Assembly (NCBI RefSeq): GCF_001424225.1
Contig: NZ_LMOR01000002.1
Location: forward strand, 534,513-598,512
From: Microbacterium sp. Leaf151
GTDB lineage: Bacteria > Actinomycetota > Actinomycetes > Actinomycetales > Microbacteriaceae
Length of the DNA: 64,000 nucleotides
Direction: 5' to 3'
Part shown: positions 30,860-39,402 of the stretch, piece after piece
Layout of the letters: each line of letters starts with the position of its first letter
Position numbering within the stretch: position 1 is the first letter of the stretch
Position numbers and translations under genes: made by a program
Notes under the pieces: generated by a model
Database searches by the model: none
The model's input: only the letters and a program-made list of their open reading frames with translations
Told to the model about the DNA's origin: nothing

Positions 30860-31716
30860 GCGAGCCGTTCGGGCAGCGGCTCAGCGCCGCGCTCGACGCC
30901 CACGGTCCGCTGTGCGTCGGCATCGACCCTCACGCCGCACTCCTGTCGGCGTGGGGGCTGGATGCCACGGCCGAGGGCGTGCGCGCGTTCGGCCTGCGCG
31001 TGGTCGAGGCAGCGTCCGGCCGCGTCGGCGTCGTGAAGCCGCAGGTGGCGTTCTACGAGCGATACGGCTCGAAGGGTTTCGCGGCGCTCGAGGACGTGAT
31101 GGCCGCCGCGCGCGCCGCGGGGCTGCTGGTCATCGCCGACGCCAAACGCGGTGACATCGGCACGACCATGGAGGGCTATGCCCACGCCTGGCTCGAGCCC
31201 GGTTCGCCCCTCGAAGCGGATGCCGTGACCCTGACCCCGTACCTGGGCGCCGATTCGCTGCGCGACACGCTCTCGCTGGCCCTGCGTCACCGCAAGGGTG
31301 CGTTCGTGCTCACCGCGACGAGCAACCCCGAAGCACGGGCGCTGCAGAGCGCGATCGTCGACGACGCCTTCGCCGTCGGCGATCACGAGCACGTCGCGGC
31401 GCGCGTGGCCCACGATGTGAACGAGGCGAACATCGGCGCTCCCGGTGCGTTCGGCTCGATCGGCGTCGTGGTCGGCGCCACCGTCGACCGTGCCGCATTC
31501 GGTCTCGGAGATGTGGCCCTCGCCGGGATGCCGATCCTCGCGCCCGGCTTCGGCGCGCAGGGCGCTGAGCCCGCCGATCTGGGACGTCTCTTCGGTTATG
31601 TCGCCAAAGCGGTCGTGGCCAACGAGAGTCGCAGCATCCTCGCGGTCGGACCCGACCGTCTCGCCGCGCGCATCGACCAGCGTGCCGCGCTCTACCGGGA
31701 GACCCTGCATGGCTGA
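30856..31716 (+). CDS. pyrF: Orotidine 5'-phosphate decarboxylase, type 2
   Basis: Decarboxylates OMP to UMP. 286 residues, the longer type 2 family typical of actinobacteria. [15 protein letters not shown] at the N-terminus, catalytic DAKRGDIG ([20 protein letters not shown]), and [14 protein letters not shown] for the phosphate loop. GTG start in GTGA overlap with carB. The end overlaps the mIHF-gmk gene by eight bases. pyrD and pyrE are not in this cluster. Confidence 0.96.
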
Positions 31717-32614
31717 CACCCGTCGCCCGCCCGAGGTCGACCGCGCCGCCGCCTCGCGCCGTGCCGTCGAGGCGCGCCGCGAGCGCGCCGCGCTGAAGCG
31801 CGACGTTTCCAGCCGAGTCATCTCGCCGCAGGAGCTGCTGCGGCGGGGTCTCGCCGACCCGCTGTCTCCGGCCGGAGCGATGCGCGTGACCGAGTTCCTC
31901 ACGGCGATCCCCGCGATCGGCGAGAGCAAGCGCGATCGCATCCTCATCTCGCTCGGCATCTCGCCGGTGAAGCGACTCGGTGGTCTCGGCACACGTCAAC
32001 GCGACGCGTTGCGCGCATTCCTCGACACCCGCTGGCCCGAGCCGGGTCCGCGCGAGGGTCGCAGCCGGCTCATCGTGCTCGCCGGTCCCACGGCGGTCGG
32101 CAAGGGCACGGTGGCCGCACACATCAAGCAGAACTACCCGCAGATCCACCTCTCGGTGTCGGCGACGACGAGAAGCCCCCGCCCGGGCGAGGTCGACGGG
32201 CAGCACTACTACTTCGTCGACGACGCCGAGTTCGACCGCATGGTCGCCGCGGGGGAGTTGTTGGAGTGGGCCGTCGTGCACAACCAGAACCGCTACGGCA
32301 CGCCCCGCGAACCCATCGAGCGGGTACTGGCCGCGGGCGGCACCGCCCTGCTCGAGATCGACCTGCAGGGTGCGCGGCAGGTGCGCGCCGCCGACTCTTC
32401 GGCGACGCTGGTGTTCCTGCTGCCGCCGAGCTGGGACGAACTCGTCCAACGCCTGGTCGGGAGGGGGACCGAGGATGCCGAGGAGCGTGCCCGTCGCCTT
32501 CGCACGGCCCGCGTCGAGCTCGCCGCGCAGAACGAGTTCGACTACCGCGTCGTGAACGAAGACGTGGCATCCGCCGCCGCCGACGTCGTGGCTCTGGCCG
32601 CCGCGCAGGGCTGA
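31709..32614 (+). CDS. gmk: Fusion of actinobacterial integration host factor (mIHF) and guanylate kinase
   Basis: 301 residues in one uninterrupted frame. Residues 1-105 match mIHF, the nucleoid DNA-binding protein of actinobacteria: [19 protein letters not shown] and [20 protein letters not shown], then [20 protein letters not shown], which forms its helix-two-turns-helix. After a short Pro/Arg linker, residues 120-301 are guanylate kinase: P-loop GPTAVGKGT (126-134), [30 protein letters not shown] and [12 protein letters not shown]. In mycobacteria these are two adjacent genes. It phosphorylates GMP and presumably binds DNA as well. No internal start with a clear Shine-Dalgarno lies at the junction. 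Confidence 0.93.
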   Translation: MADTRRPPEVDRAAASRRAVEARRERAALKRDVSSRVISPQELLRRGLADPLSPAGAMRVTEFLTAIPAIGESKRDRILISLGISPVKRLGGLGTRQRDALRAFLDTRWPEPGPREGRSRLIVLAGPTAVGKGTVAAHIKQNYPQIHLSVSATTRSPRPGEVDGQHYYFVDDAEFDRMVAAGELLEWAVVHNQNRYGTPREPIERVLAAGGTALLEIDLQGARQVRAADSSATLVFLLPPSWDELVQRLVGRGTEDAEERARRLRTARVELAAQNEFDYRVVNEDVASAAADVVALAAAQG

Positions 32615-32659
32615 CGCGCCGGTCCGCGGCGGCGCAGCGCCGCCCGGCCAGCACTCGTT

Positions 32660-32718
32660 GGGGGCGCGAAATGTGCACCGGGGCGGACATCGCACGCCCC
32701 GGTGCACAAACGACGCCC
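32660..32718. terminator. Long hairpin behind gmk
   Basis: Arms TGTGCACCGGGGCG (32672-32685) and CGCCCCGGTGCACA (32695-32708) form a perfect 14-bp stem with a 9-base loop. An outer GGGGCG/CGCCCC pair is separated by a small internal loop. It probably ends the pyr-gmk operon. Confidence 0.7.
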
Positions 32719-32764
32719 CGACGCCGCGCAGCCCGGCGCCCCGCCGGACGCCGCACCCGTCGCG

Positions 32765-32806
32765 ACGTCGCCGTCGCCACGTCGCCGTCACCGCGTCGCC
32801 GTCGCC
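32765..32806. repeat. Three tandem 14-bp repeats
   Basis: Units ACGTCGCCGTCGCC, ACGTCGCCGTCACC and GCGTCGCCGTCGCC directly adjoin, in the 320-base gap between gmk and rpoZ. Apart from this, the hairpin behind gmk and the rpoZ promoter, the gap shows nothing. Confidence 0.7.
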
Positions 32807-32864
32807 CCGGCACCGCCTACACGACCCGCCCGACGCCCTCGGCACACCCCGGGTCGGCGTCGGC

Positions 32865-32870
32865 TAGAAT
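32865..32870 (+). promoter_or_regulatory. Putative -10 element of rpoZ (TAGAAT)
   Basis: TAGAAT is close to consensus and predicts a leader of about 58 bases, which contains a short GGCGCT/GGCGCC hairpin before the AGGAGG ribosome-binding site at 32923-32928. Confidence 0.6.
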
Positions 32871-32934
32871 GGGGGGATGCTTCGGCGCTCCCGGCGCCGC
32901 ATCCACCCCATCCCGCCGAACCAGGAGGTTCCCC

Positions 32935-33189
32935 ATGGCCGGACGTGACAAGGGCATCATCGACCCGCCCATCGACGCTCTGCTCGACAAGGTCGACTCG
33001 AAGTACCAGCTCGTCATCTACGCGTCCAAGCGCGCGCGTCAGATCAACGACTACTACTCCGACCTGCACGAGGGAAACCTCTTCGACAACGTCGGCCCGC
33101 TGGTCGACTCCACCGTCGAAGACAAGCCCCTCACGATCGCACTGCACGAGATCCACGAAGACAAGCTGCGCCTGCGCGCTGCGGAGTAA
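32935..33189 (+). CDS. rpoZ: DNA-directed RNA polymerase omega subunit
   Basis: 84 residues. Small subunit that chaperones beta-prime into RNA polymerase. [20 protein letters not shown] followed by [15 protein letters not shown] is the omega signature, and [17 protein letters not shown] the C-terminal helix. ATG with a perfect AGGAGG six bases upstream. It has its own promoter and a hairpin behind it. In many actinobacteria the next gene is coaBC; here metK follows directly. Confidence 0.97.
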   Translation: MAGRDKGIIDPPIDALLDKVDSKYQLVIYASKRARQINDYYSDLHEGNLFDNVGPLVDSTVEDKPLTIALHEIHEDKLRLRAAE

Positions 33190-33237
33190 TCCACAGCCCT
33201 CACCGGCTCACGCGTGAAGTATTCACAGATGTGACGA

Positions 33238-33268
33238 TGCCCCGGGCGGCTCACCGCCGTCCGGGGCA
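33238..33268 (+). terminator. Intrinsic terminator of rpoZ
   Basis: TGCCCCGGGCGG (33238-33249) pairs with CCGTCCGGGGCA (33257-33268), 12 bp with one G-U and a 7-base loop. TACTTGT follows. Confidence 0.75.
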
Positions 33269-33310
33269 TACTTGTGCCCGTTCCCTGCTCGCTAGCCTCC
33301 CGGAGTCGTC

Positions 33311-34504
33311 TTGACCGACCTACGCCTGTTCACGTCCGAGTCCGTCACGGAAGGACACCCCGACAAGATCTGCGACCAGATCTCCGACAGCATTCTGGAT
33401 GCCATCCTCACCGACGACCCCACGGGGCGCGTCGCCGTCGAGACCCTCGTCACGACCGGGCTCGTGCACGTGGCGGGCGAGGTGTCGACGCGGGCCTACG
33501 TCGAGATCCCCGCGATCGTCCGTGACGTGGTGAACCGCATCGGCTACACCTCGAGCGACACCGGGTTCGACGGTGAGTCGTGCGGTGTCTCCGTCTCGAT
33601 CGGCGCGCAGTCCTCCGACATCGCCGCCGGCGTCAACAAGGCGTTCGAGCAGCGCGAGCGCGGGTCCGTCGATCCCCACGACCTGCAGGGGGCGGGCGAT
33701 CAGGGCATCATGTTCGGCTTCGCCACGAACGAGACTCCACAGCTCATGCCGATGGCCATCTGGACGGCGCATCGCATCGCCGAGCGTCTGGCGGCCGTGC
33801 GCAAGAGCGGAGCGCTGCCGTTCCTGCGCCCCGACGGCAAGACCCAGGTGACGCTCGGCTACGACGGCTTCACTCCGCGCACCGTCGACAGCGTGGTGCT
33901 GTCGACGCAGCACCACCCCGACATCTCGCAGGAAGATCTGCGCGCGCAGGTGCAGGCCGAGGTCATCGATCCCGTGCTGGCCGAGACCGGGCTCGAACTC
34001 CCCGACGTGAAGTACTACATCAACCCGGCCGGTCCCTTCGTCATCGGCGGCCCGAAGGGCGACGCCGGGCTCACCGGCCGCAAGATCATCATCGACACCT
34101 ACGGTGGAGCCTCCCGCCACGGCGGTGGCGCGTTCAGCGGCAAGGACCCGTCCAAGGTCGACCGCTCGGCCGCCTACGCCATGCGATGGGTCGCGAAGAA
34201 CGCCGTCGCGGCGGGCCTCGCCGACCGCCTCGAGGTGCAGGTCGCCTACGCCATTGGCAAGGCGAACCCCGTCGGTCTCTACGTGGAGTCGTTCGGCACC
34301 GCTCACGTGGACGACGATGTGATCGTGCGCGCGATCCGCGATGTGTTCGACCTGCGCCCCGCGGCCATCGTCGAGCAGCTCGACCTTCTGCGCCCGATCT
34401 ACGCGCAGACGGCGAAGTACGGTCACTTCGGCCGCGAGCTGGCCGATTTCACCTGGGAGCGCACCGACCGCGTCGACGAGCTGCGCGCCGCCGCCGGAAT
34501 CTGA
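33311..34504 (+). CDS. metK: S-adenosylmethionine synthetase
   Basis: Makes SAM from methionine and ATP. 397 residues. N-terminal [18 protein letters not shown] with the ATP-binding His and Asp, [16 protein letters not shown], and the phosphate loop [23 protein letters not shown] start at 33311 with GGAG at 33302-33305. A TAGCCT hexamer at 33293-33298 is a possible -10, leaving a leader of only a few bases, so a SAM riboswitch does not fit. 253 bases of repeat-containing DNA separate it from priA. Confidence 0.98.
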   Translation: MTDLRLFTSESVTEGHPDKICDQISDSILDAILTDDPTGRVAVETLVTTGLVHVAGEVSTRAYVEIPAIVRDVVNRIGYTSSDTGFDGESCGVSVSIGAQSSDIAAGVNKAFEQRERGSVDPHDLQGAGDQGIMFGFATNETPQLMPMAIWTAHRIAERLAAVRKSGALPFLRPDGKTQVTLGYDGFTPRTVDSVVLSTQHHPDISQEDLRAQVQAEVIDPVLAETGLELPDVKYYINPAGPFVIGGPKGDAGLTGRKIIIDTYGGASRHGGGAFSGKDPSKVDRSAAYAMRWVAKNAVAAGLADRLEVQVAYAIGKANPVGLYVESFGTAHVDDDVIVRAIRDVFDLRPAAIVEQLDLLRPIYAQTAKYGHFGRELADFTWERTDRVDELRAAAGI

Positions 34505-34594
34505 GCGTGCGGGCGGGCGCCGCGCGACGCAGCCGGCGACGCGTCGGTGCGACGGTGGGCGTGATTCGGCGCGCCCGTGCTCAAGCCTGCCAAC

Positions 34595-34699
34595 GCCCGT
34601 GCACCGGCATTCGCGTGTGTTCCGGTGCGCAGGCGATGGCGAGCGGGATCGGGGGTGCCCGCGCCCAGGTCCACCGGCGCCCGTGCACCGGCGTCCGCG
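34595..34699. repeat. Repeat-containing spacer between metK and priA
   Basis: GCCCGTGCACCGGCATTCGC at 34595-34614 recurs as GCCCGTGCACCGGCGTCCGC at 34679-34698, 84 bases apart. In the first copy GCACCGG (34601-34607) also pairs with CCGGTGC (34622-34628). No gene or promoter is evident in the 253-base spacer. Confidence 0.5.
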
Positions 34700-34757
34700 C
34701 GAGCGCAGGCGCCCCTGTCCGCGCGCGCCCCGGCGTCCGGGGCGGGGGAGAGCTTCC

Positions 34758-36740
34758 GTGAGCGAGCGCCGCGTCGCGCGCGTGCAGCTCGAGTCGCCCG
34801 TGCCGCAACTGGACCGTCTCTTCGATTACGCCGTGCCGCACCCGCTCGTGGCGGACATCGCTCCGGGCGTGCGGGTCAAGGTGCCGCTGCGCTCGGCGGG
34901 GCGCATGATGGATGCCTTCGTCGTCGAGGTGGTGGCAGACGACGGCAGCGAACGACCGCTCTCGTCGATCGAGGCCGTGGTGTCGCCGATGCCCGTGCTG
35001 CCCGAGCGCCTGTACACGCTCGCGCGCCGTGTCGCCGACCGTGCCGCCGGCTCCGTCAGCGATGTGCTGCGGTTGGCCGTCCCTCGGCGCATGGTCCGCG
35101 CCGAGAAGGCCTGGGCCGCGGCACCGCCGCCCGATGCGCCCGAGGTGGTGCCGGCCGCCCGCGAGCGATCCGACGTCGAGCTGCGCGCCTACCCGGGGCT
35201 TGCCGAGGCTCTCGACGCCGGCGAGCGTCTCGCGATCGACGCACCCCCGCACCCGCACCCCGAGCTCCCGCGGGGGGCCTGGGCCGACCTGCTCGCCGCC
35301 GCCGCGGTGCACACGCTGGCCCGGGGGAAGAGCGCCGTGCTCGTCGTACCCGACTACCGCGATCAGGCGCAATTGCTCGCCGCCCTCGGCGAGCTCGTGG
35401 CCCCGGATGCCATCGTGCGCGACGACGCCGACCAGTCCGGGCCCGCCCGCTACGCGCAGTACCTGCGCACCCTGGCATCCGTGCCCTGCATCGTGGTCGG
35501 CCGCCGCTCGGGGGTGTACGCGCCCGCGCACCACACCGGGCTCGTGGCGATCTGGGACGACGGCGATTCCCTGCTGTCGGAACCGCTCTCTCCGGGCGTG
35601 CACGCCCGCGACGCAGCCCTCGTGCGCCAGGAGTCGGAGGGATCGGCCCTCATCTTCGCCGGGCACACGCGCACGACCGACGTGCAGAGGCTCGTCGACG
35701 TCGGCTACGTGCGCGAGATCACGCAAGCTCGCCGCCCCAGCCCGCGCATCGTGCTGAGTGCGACCCGCGAGGGGGAGCAGCGCCAGTCGCGCGTGCCCTC
35801 CTCCGCGTTCGCCGCCGCGCGCGAGGCCCTGCAGCACGGGCCCGTGCTCGTGCAAGTCGCCCGCCCCGGATACGCCCCCTCGCTCGTCTGCGCCGACTGC
35901 CGTCGCCCCGCCCGGTGCGCGCACTGCGCAGGTCCGCTCCGCGCGGCTCGTCCCGGCGCGACCCCGGTGTGCGCCTGGTGCGGTCGCAGCGCCCACGCCT
36001 GGACCTGCGGGCATTGTCACTCGACGAAGCTGCGGATGGCGTCCTCGGGCAGCGAGCGAACCGCCGACGAGCTCGGCCGCGCCTTCCCGAACACCCGCGT
36101 GATCATCGCCGACGGGGCCCACCCGGTGGCCGAGGTCGACGGCCAGCCGGCGCTGGTCATCGCCACCCGCGGCGCCGAGCCGATCGCCCGCGGAGGCTAC
36201 CGCGCCGTCATCCTGCTCGACGGCGACCGGATGCTGCAGAGCGAGGCCCTTCGCATCGGTGAGAGCTGTCTGCGCTGGTGGTCGAACGCCGCGGCCCTCG
36301 CCGCACCCGGCGCGCCCGTGCATCTCGTCGGCGTCGCGGGCCCCGTCGCCCGCGCGCTCGCGACCTGGACCCAGCCCGCGTACGCCCGCGCCGAGCTGGT
36401 CGATCGCGCGCCGCTTCGCATGCCGCCCGCCGTGCGTGTCGCCAGCGTCGACGGCCACTCCCGCAGCGTCGACACCCTGCTCGCGTCCCTGCGCGAGACG
36501 GTGACCGACCTCGACCCGCTCGCGATCCTGGGGCCGGTCGACACGTCGGAGACCCCCGACATCGCAACGGCGCGTGCGCTCGTGCGTTTCGACTACGCGC
36601 ACGGACGCGCCGTCGCCGAGGCTCTGCGCGCCGGAGTCATCGCCGACGCGCTACGCGCCCGCAAGTCGCGCAAGGATCGCGGCCCGAAGCCGCGCAGTAC
36701 GCTCAGAGTCCGTCTCGACATCCCCGAACCCGACCTGTGA
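34758..36740 (+). CDS. priA: PriA-like primosomal protein N', degenerate helicase form
   Basis: 660 residues. The N-terminal 3'-end-binding domain (ARVQLESPVPQLDRLFDYAV) is intact and eight Cys form the zinc module (CADC, CAHC, CAWC, CGHC). The ATPase motifs are degraded: the Walker A position reads LARGKSAVLVV without GxGKT, and the DEAH position reads AIWDDGDSLLSE. Actinobacterial PriA proteins, including that of Mycobacterium tuberculosis, share this and are thought not to be helicases; the protein may act only in replisome loading. GTG at 34758 is preferred because upstream in-frame sequence is spacer and the end of metK. Confidence 0.9.
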   Translation: MSERRVARVQLESPVPQLDRLFDYAVPHPLVADIAPGVRVKVPLRSAGRMMDAFVVEVVADDGSERPLSSIEAVVSPMPVLPERLYTLARRVADRAAGSVSDVLRLAVPRRMVRAEKAWAAAPPPDAPEVVPAARERSDVELRAYPGLAEALDAGERLAIDAPPHPHPELPRGAWADLLAAAAVHTLARGKSAVLVVPDYRDQAQLLAALGELVAPDAIVRDDADQSGPARYAQYLRTLASVPCIVVGRRSGVYAPAHHTGLVAIWDDGDSLLSEPLSPGVHARDAALVRQESEGSALIFAGHTRTTDVQRLVDVGYVREITQARRPSPRIVLSATREGEQRQSRVPSSAFAAAREALQHGPVLVQVARPGYAPSLVCADCRRPARCAHCAGPLRAARPGATPVCAWCGRSAHAWTCGHCHSTKLRMASSGSERTADELGRAFPNTRVIIADGAHPVAEVDGQPALVIATRGAEPIARGGYRAVILLDGDRMLQSEALRIGESCLRWWSNAAALAAPGAPVHLVGVAGPVARALATWTQPAYARAELVDRAPLRMPPAVRVASVDGHSRSVDTLLASLRETVTDLDPLAILGPVDTSETPDIATARALVRFDYAHGRAVAEALRAGVIADALRARKSRKDRGPKPRSTLRVRLDIPEPDL

Positions 36741-36828
36741 GCGGCACGCGCCTTCGGCCGACCGCCACCGTGGTCCGTGCCGGCGCACCCACCCAGACCC
36801 ACCCGCCCCGAACCGCCTGAGGAGAACC

Positions 36829-37746
36829 ATGCGCCTCGTCTTCGCCGGTACCCCCGCCGTCGCCGTCCCCTCCCTCCGCGCCTTGGCCGCCGGTCCTCAC
36901 GAGATCGCCGCGGTCGTGACCCGCAGCGACGCTCCGCTCGGACGCAAGCGCGTGCTCACCCCGTCGCCGGTCGCTCAGGCCGCCGACGAGCTCGGCATCC
37001 CGACCATCAAGGCCGACCGCCTGGACGCCGACGTGACCGAGCGGATCGCCGAACTCGCGCCCGACCTCGGCGTGATCGTGGCCTACGGCGGACTCGTGCG
37101 CGAGCCACTGCTGTCGACCCCCGCGCATGGGTGGATCAACCTGCACTTCTCACTCCTCCCGCGCTGGCGCGGCGCAGCTCCCGTGCAGCGCGCCCTCATC
37201 GCCGGTGACACCGTGACCGGCGCCAGCGTCTTCCAACTGGTCGCGGCGCTCGACGCGGGCGACGTGTTCGCCGAGGAGCGCTACGAGGTGCCCCCCGGCG
37301 CCACCACCGCCGACGTGCTCGACGCCCTCGCCGACATCGGCTCTCCCGTGCTCGCCCGCGTGGTCGACGGCATCGCCGACGGCACGGCGGTCGCGACCGC
37401 GCAGCGCGGCGAACCGACTCTCGCGCCCAAGCTCACCCTCGACGACGGCGCTCTCGACTTCACCCAGGATGCCGAGACCCTCCTCCACCGCATCGCCGGC
37501 GTCACGCCCGAACCCGGAGCCCACACGACCCTCGACGGCGCCCGCTTCAAAGTGCTGCGCGCAGCTCCCTCCGAGGCGCCGCCGCTCACGCCGGGACGGG
37601 TCGCGGCATCCGGAAAGGACGTGATCGTCGGTACCGGCACGGCGCCCCTGCGCCTCGAGACCGTCCAGCCCGCAGGCAAGGGGGCGATGGCCGCCGGCGA
37701 CTGGTTCCGAGGTCTGCGCACCGACGAACCGGTGCTCGGCGCATGA
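36829..37746 (+). CDS. fmt: Methionyl-tRNA formyltransferase
   Basis: Formylates initiator Met-tRNA. 305 residues. MRLVFAGTPAVAVPSLRAL at the N-terminus, catalytic region NLHFSLLPRWRGAAPVQRAL (Asn-His in HFSLLP context) and ALDAGDVFAEE. The C-terminal OB-like domain contains GTGTAPLRLETVQPAGKGAM. ATG at 36829 with GAGGAGA about nine bases before it. It is coupled to rsmB by an ATGA overlap. Confidence 0.97.
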   Translation: MRLVFAGTPAVAVPSLRALAAGPHEIAAVVTRSDAPLGRKRVLTPSPVAQAADELGIPTIKADRLDADVTERIAELAPDLGVIVAYGGLVREPLLSTPAHGWINLHFSLLPRWRGAAPVQRALIAGDTVTGASVFQLVAALDAGDVFAEERYEVPPGATTADVLDALADIGSPVLARVVDGIADGTAVATAQRGEPTLAPKLTLDDGALDFTQDAETLLHRIAGVTPEPGAHTTLDGARFKVLRAAPSEAPPLTPGRVAASGKDVIVGTGTAPLRLETVQPAGKGAMAAGDWFRGLRTDEPVLGA

Positions 37747-39113
37747 GCGTGCAGGGAGCGCGCGCCGTCGCGTACGAGGTCCTCCGCGCCGTCTCCGGCG
37801 ACGAGGCCTACGCCAATCTGCTGCTGCCGCACGCGATCGTACGGGCGAAATTGGATGCCAAAGACGCCGGCCTCGCAACGGAACTGACCTACGGCACCCT
37901 TCGCCGGCGGGGAACGTACGACGCCATCATCGCCGCCGCGGCCGACCGCACCGTCGATCGCATCGACCCGAACGTGCTCGACGCGCTCCGCCTCGGGGTG
38001 CACCAGCTGCTGTCCACCCGCGTCGCCTCGCACGCCGCGGTCAACGAGTCCGTCGAACTCGCCCGTCGGCACGGCGGGGGAAAGGGCGCGGCGGGGTTCG
38101 CCAACGCCGTGCTGCGCCGCGTCTCGCGCGACACGCCCGGCCAATGGATGGACCGCATCGCCGCCGCCGCGCGCAGTGACGACGAGCGGATCGGGCTGAC
38201 CACCTCGCACCCCGTGTGGATCGTGCGAGCTCTCCGTCGCGCGCTGACCGCAGAGGGCCGCGCCGACGAGCTCACCGCCCTGCTCGAGGCCGACAACATC
38301 GCCCCGCGCGTGGCCATGATCGCTCTCCCCGGACTCGCCGAAGTGCCCGACGATGCCGCACCCACACGCTTCGCTCCTACCGCGTTCACCACCCGCGGCG
38401 GAGACCCCGAGGGCCTCATCCGCGGCTCCGGCGGCCGCATACGCGTGCAGGACGAGGGGTCGCAACTCGCCGCGCTCGCCCTGAGCCGCGCCCTCCCCGT
38501 TCGCGAGGGTGAACGCTGGCTCGACCTCTGCGCCGGACCCGGCGGCAAAACCGCCTTGCTCGCGGCCGAAGCGCTCGCGCACGGCGCGACGCTGGATGCC
38601 AACGAGATCTCACCGGCGCGCGCCGGGTTGGTGCGACAGGCCCTGGCATCCGTGCCCCTCGAGGTCGAGGTGAGCGAGGAGGACGGGCGCGAGCGCGCGG
38701 CCCGGATGCCGGGGGAGTACGACCGCATCCTCGTCGACGCCCCGTGCACCGGCATCGGAGCGCTGCGCCGCCGGCCCGAGGCGCGCTGGCGCAAAACCCC
38801 CGCCGACGTACCCGATCTGACGGCCCTGCAGCTGGATCTGGTGCTCGCCGCGTTCGAGGCGCTGAAGACCGGCGGTGTCGTCGCGTACGTGACGTGCTCG
38901 CCGCATCTGGCCGAGACCTCCGGCGTGCTCGCCGAGGTCAAACGCGAGCTCGGAGACGCGGTCGAGGAACTCGATGCCCGCGCGGTCGTGCGCTCCGTGG
39001 CTGTCGACGAGATCGACCTGCCCGACCAGGCCGACGGCTCCCTCCGCGCGCAACTCTGGCCCCACCGCCACGGCACCGACGCGATGTCGATCGCCCTGCT
39101 GCGCAAGCGCTGA
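37743..39113 (+). CDS. rsmB: 16S rRNA (cytosine-5)-methyltransferase, RsmB/NOP family
   Basis: 456 residues. N-terminal NusB-like RNA-binding domain (ARAVAYEVLRAVSGDEAYAN, LRLGVHQLLSTRVASHAAVN). The C-terminal SAM-dependent methyltransferase has WLDLCAGPGGKTALLA for SAM and two Cys motifs, VDAPCTGIGALRRRPE and YVTCSPHLAET, where the TCS Cys is nucleophile and the PCT Cys releases product. ATG start in ATGA overlap with fmt. A tandem-repeat region and a large palindrome follow it. Confidence 0.94.
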   Translation: MSVQGARAVAYEVLRAVSGDEAYANLLLPHAIVRAKLDAKDAGLATELTYGTLRRRGTYDAIIAAAADRTVDRIDPNVLDALRLGVHQLLSTRVASHAAVNESVELARRHGGGKGAAGFANAVLRRVSRDTPGQWMDRIAAAARSDDERIGLTTSHPVWIVRALRRALTAEGRADELTALLEADNIAPRVAMIALPGLAEVPDDAAPTRFAPTAFTTRGGDPEGLIRGSGGRIRVQDEGSQLAALALSRALPVREGERWLDLCAGPGGKTALLAAEALAHGATLDANEISPARAGLVRQALASVPLEVEVSEEDGRERAARMPGEYDRILVDAPCTGIGALRRRPEARWRKTPADVPDLTALQLDLVLAAFEALKTGGVVAYVTCSPHLAETSGVLAEVKRELGDAVEELDARAVVRSVAVDEIDLPDQADGSLRAQLWPHRHGTDAMSIALLRKR

Positions 39114-39134
39114 CCGGTTGCTCGCCCGCTGCGA

Positions 39135-39260
39135 GCGGACAAGCCCGACCCCGCCGTGCGCGGACAAGCCCGGGCCCGCCGTGCGCTGACGGGCCCGACC
39201 CCGCCGTGCCCGGACAGTCCCGGGCTCGCCGCGAGCTGGACGGGCCCGACCCCGCCGTGC
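39135..39260. repeat. Array of five tandem 25-bp repeats behind rsmB
   Basis: Units start at 39135, 39160, 39185, 39210 and 39235 (25, 25, 25, 25 and 26 bases), each a variant of GCGGACAAGCCCGACCCCGC plus CGTGC. A partial sixth unit runs to 39279. Alternate units carry CCCGACCCC and CCCGGGCCC. It has no conserved open frame and runs straight into the palindrome at 39283. Confidence 0.85.
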
Positions 39261-39282
39261 GCGGCCGGTCCCGTCCAGCTCG

Positions 39283-39342
39283 TCGAGTGTCCAAGACACG
39301 CCGCGCGGGAGCCCCGTCGAACGGCGTGTCTTGGACACTCGA
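39283..39342. repeat. Palindromic repeat, best-preserved copy of the family
   Basis: 21-bp perfect inverted arms: the left arm begins TCGAGTGTCCAAGACACGCC (39283-39303) and the right arm ends GGCGTGTCTTGGACACTCGA (39322-39342), with an 18-base loop. CCAG/CTGG outside the arms extends the pairing. It could end rsmB transcription. Other copies are at 13598-13772 and 63933-63990. Confidence 0.85.
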
Positions 39343-39390
39343 CTGGACGGCCCGGGGGAGCGCGGCGACGGGACGAGCGCAGTGCCCGCC

Positions 39391-39396
39391 CATAAT
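39391..39396 (+). promoter_or_regulatory. Putative -10 element of rpe (CATAAT), leaderless
   Basis: CATAAT is one base from TATAAT and ends six bases before the GTG start. No Shine-Dalgarno is present, consistent with a leaderless message. Confidence 0.55.
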
Positions 39397-39402
39397 GGTC
39401 GG

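Noticed and set aside
33190..33310. SAM riboswitch before metK
   Set aside because: The spacer contains only the rpoZ terminator and a -10-like box very near the start; none of the conserved SAM aptamer elements is visible.
34581..36602. Long minus-strand frame opposite priA
   Set aside because: Shadow of the third-position G/C bias of priA; no motif or start signal.
39135..39280. CRISPR array
   Set aside because: Units directly adjoin with no unique spacers, are GC-rich variants of each other, and no cas gene is near.
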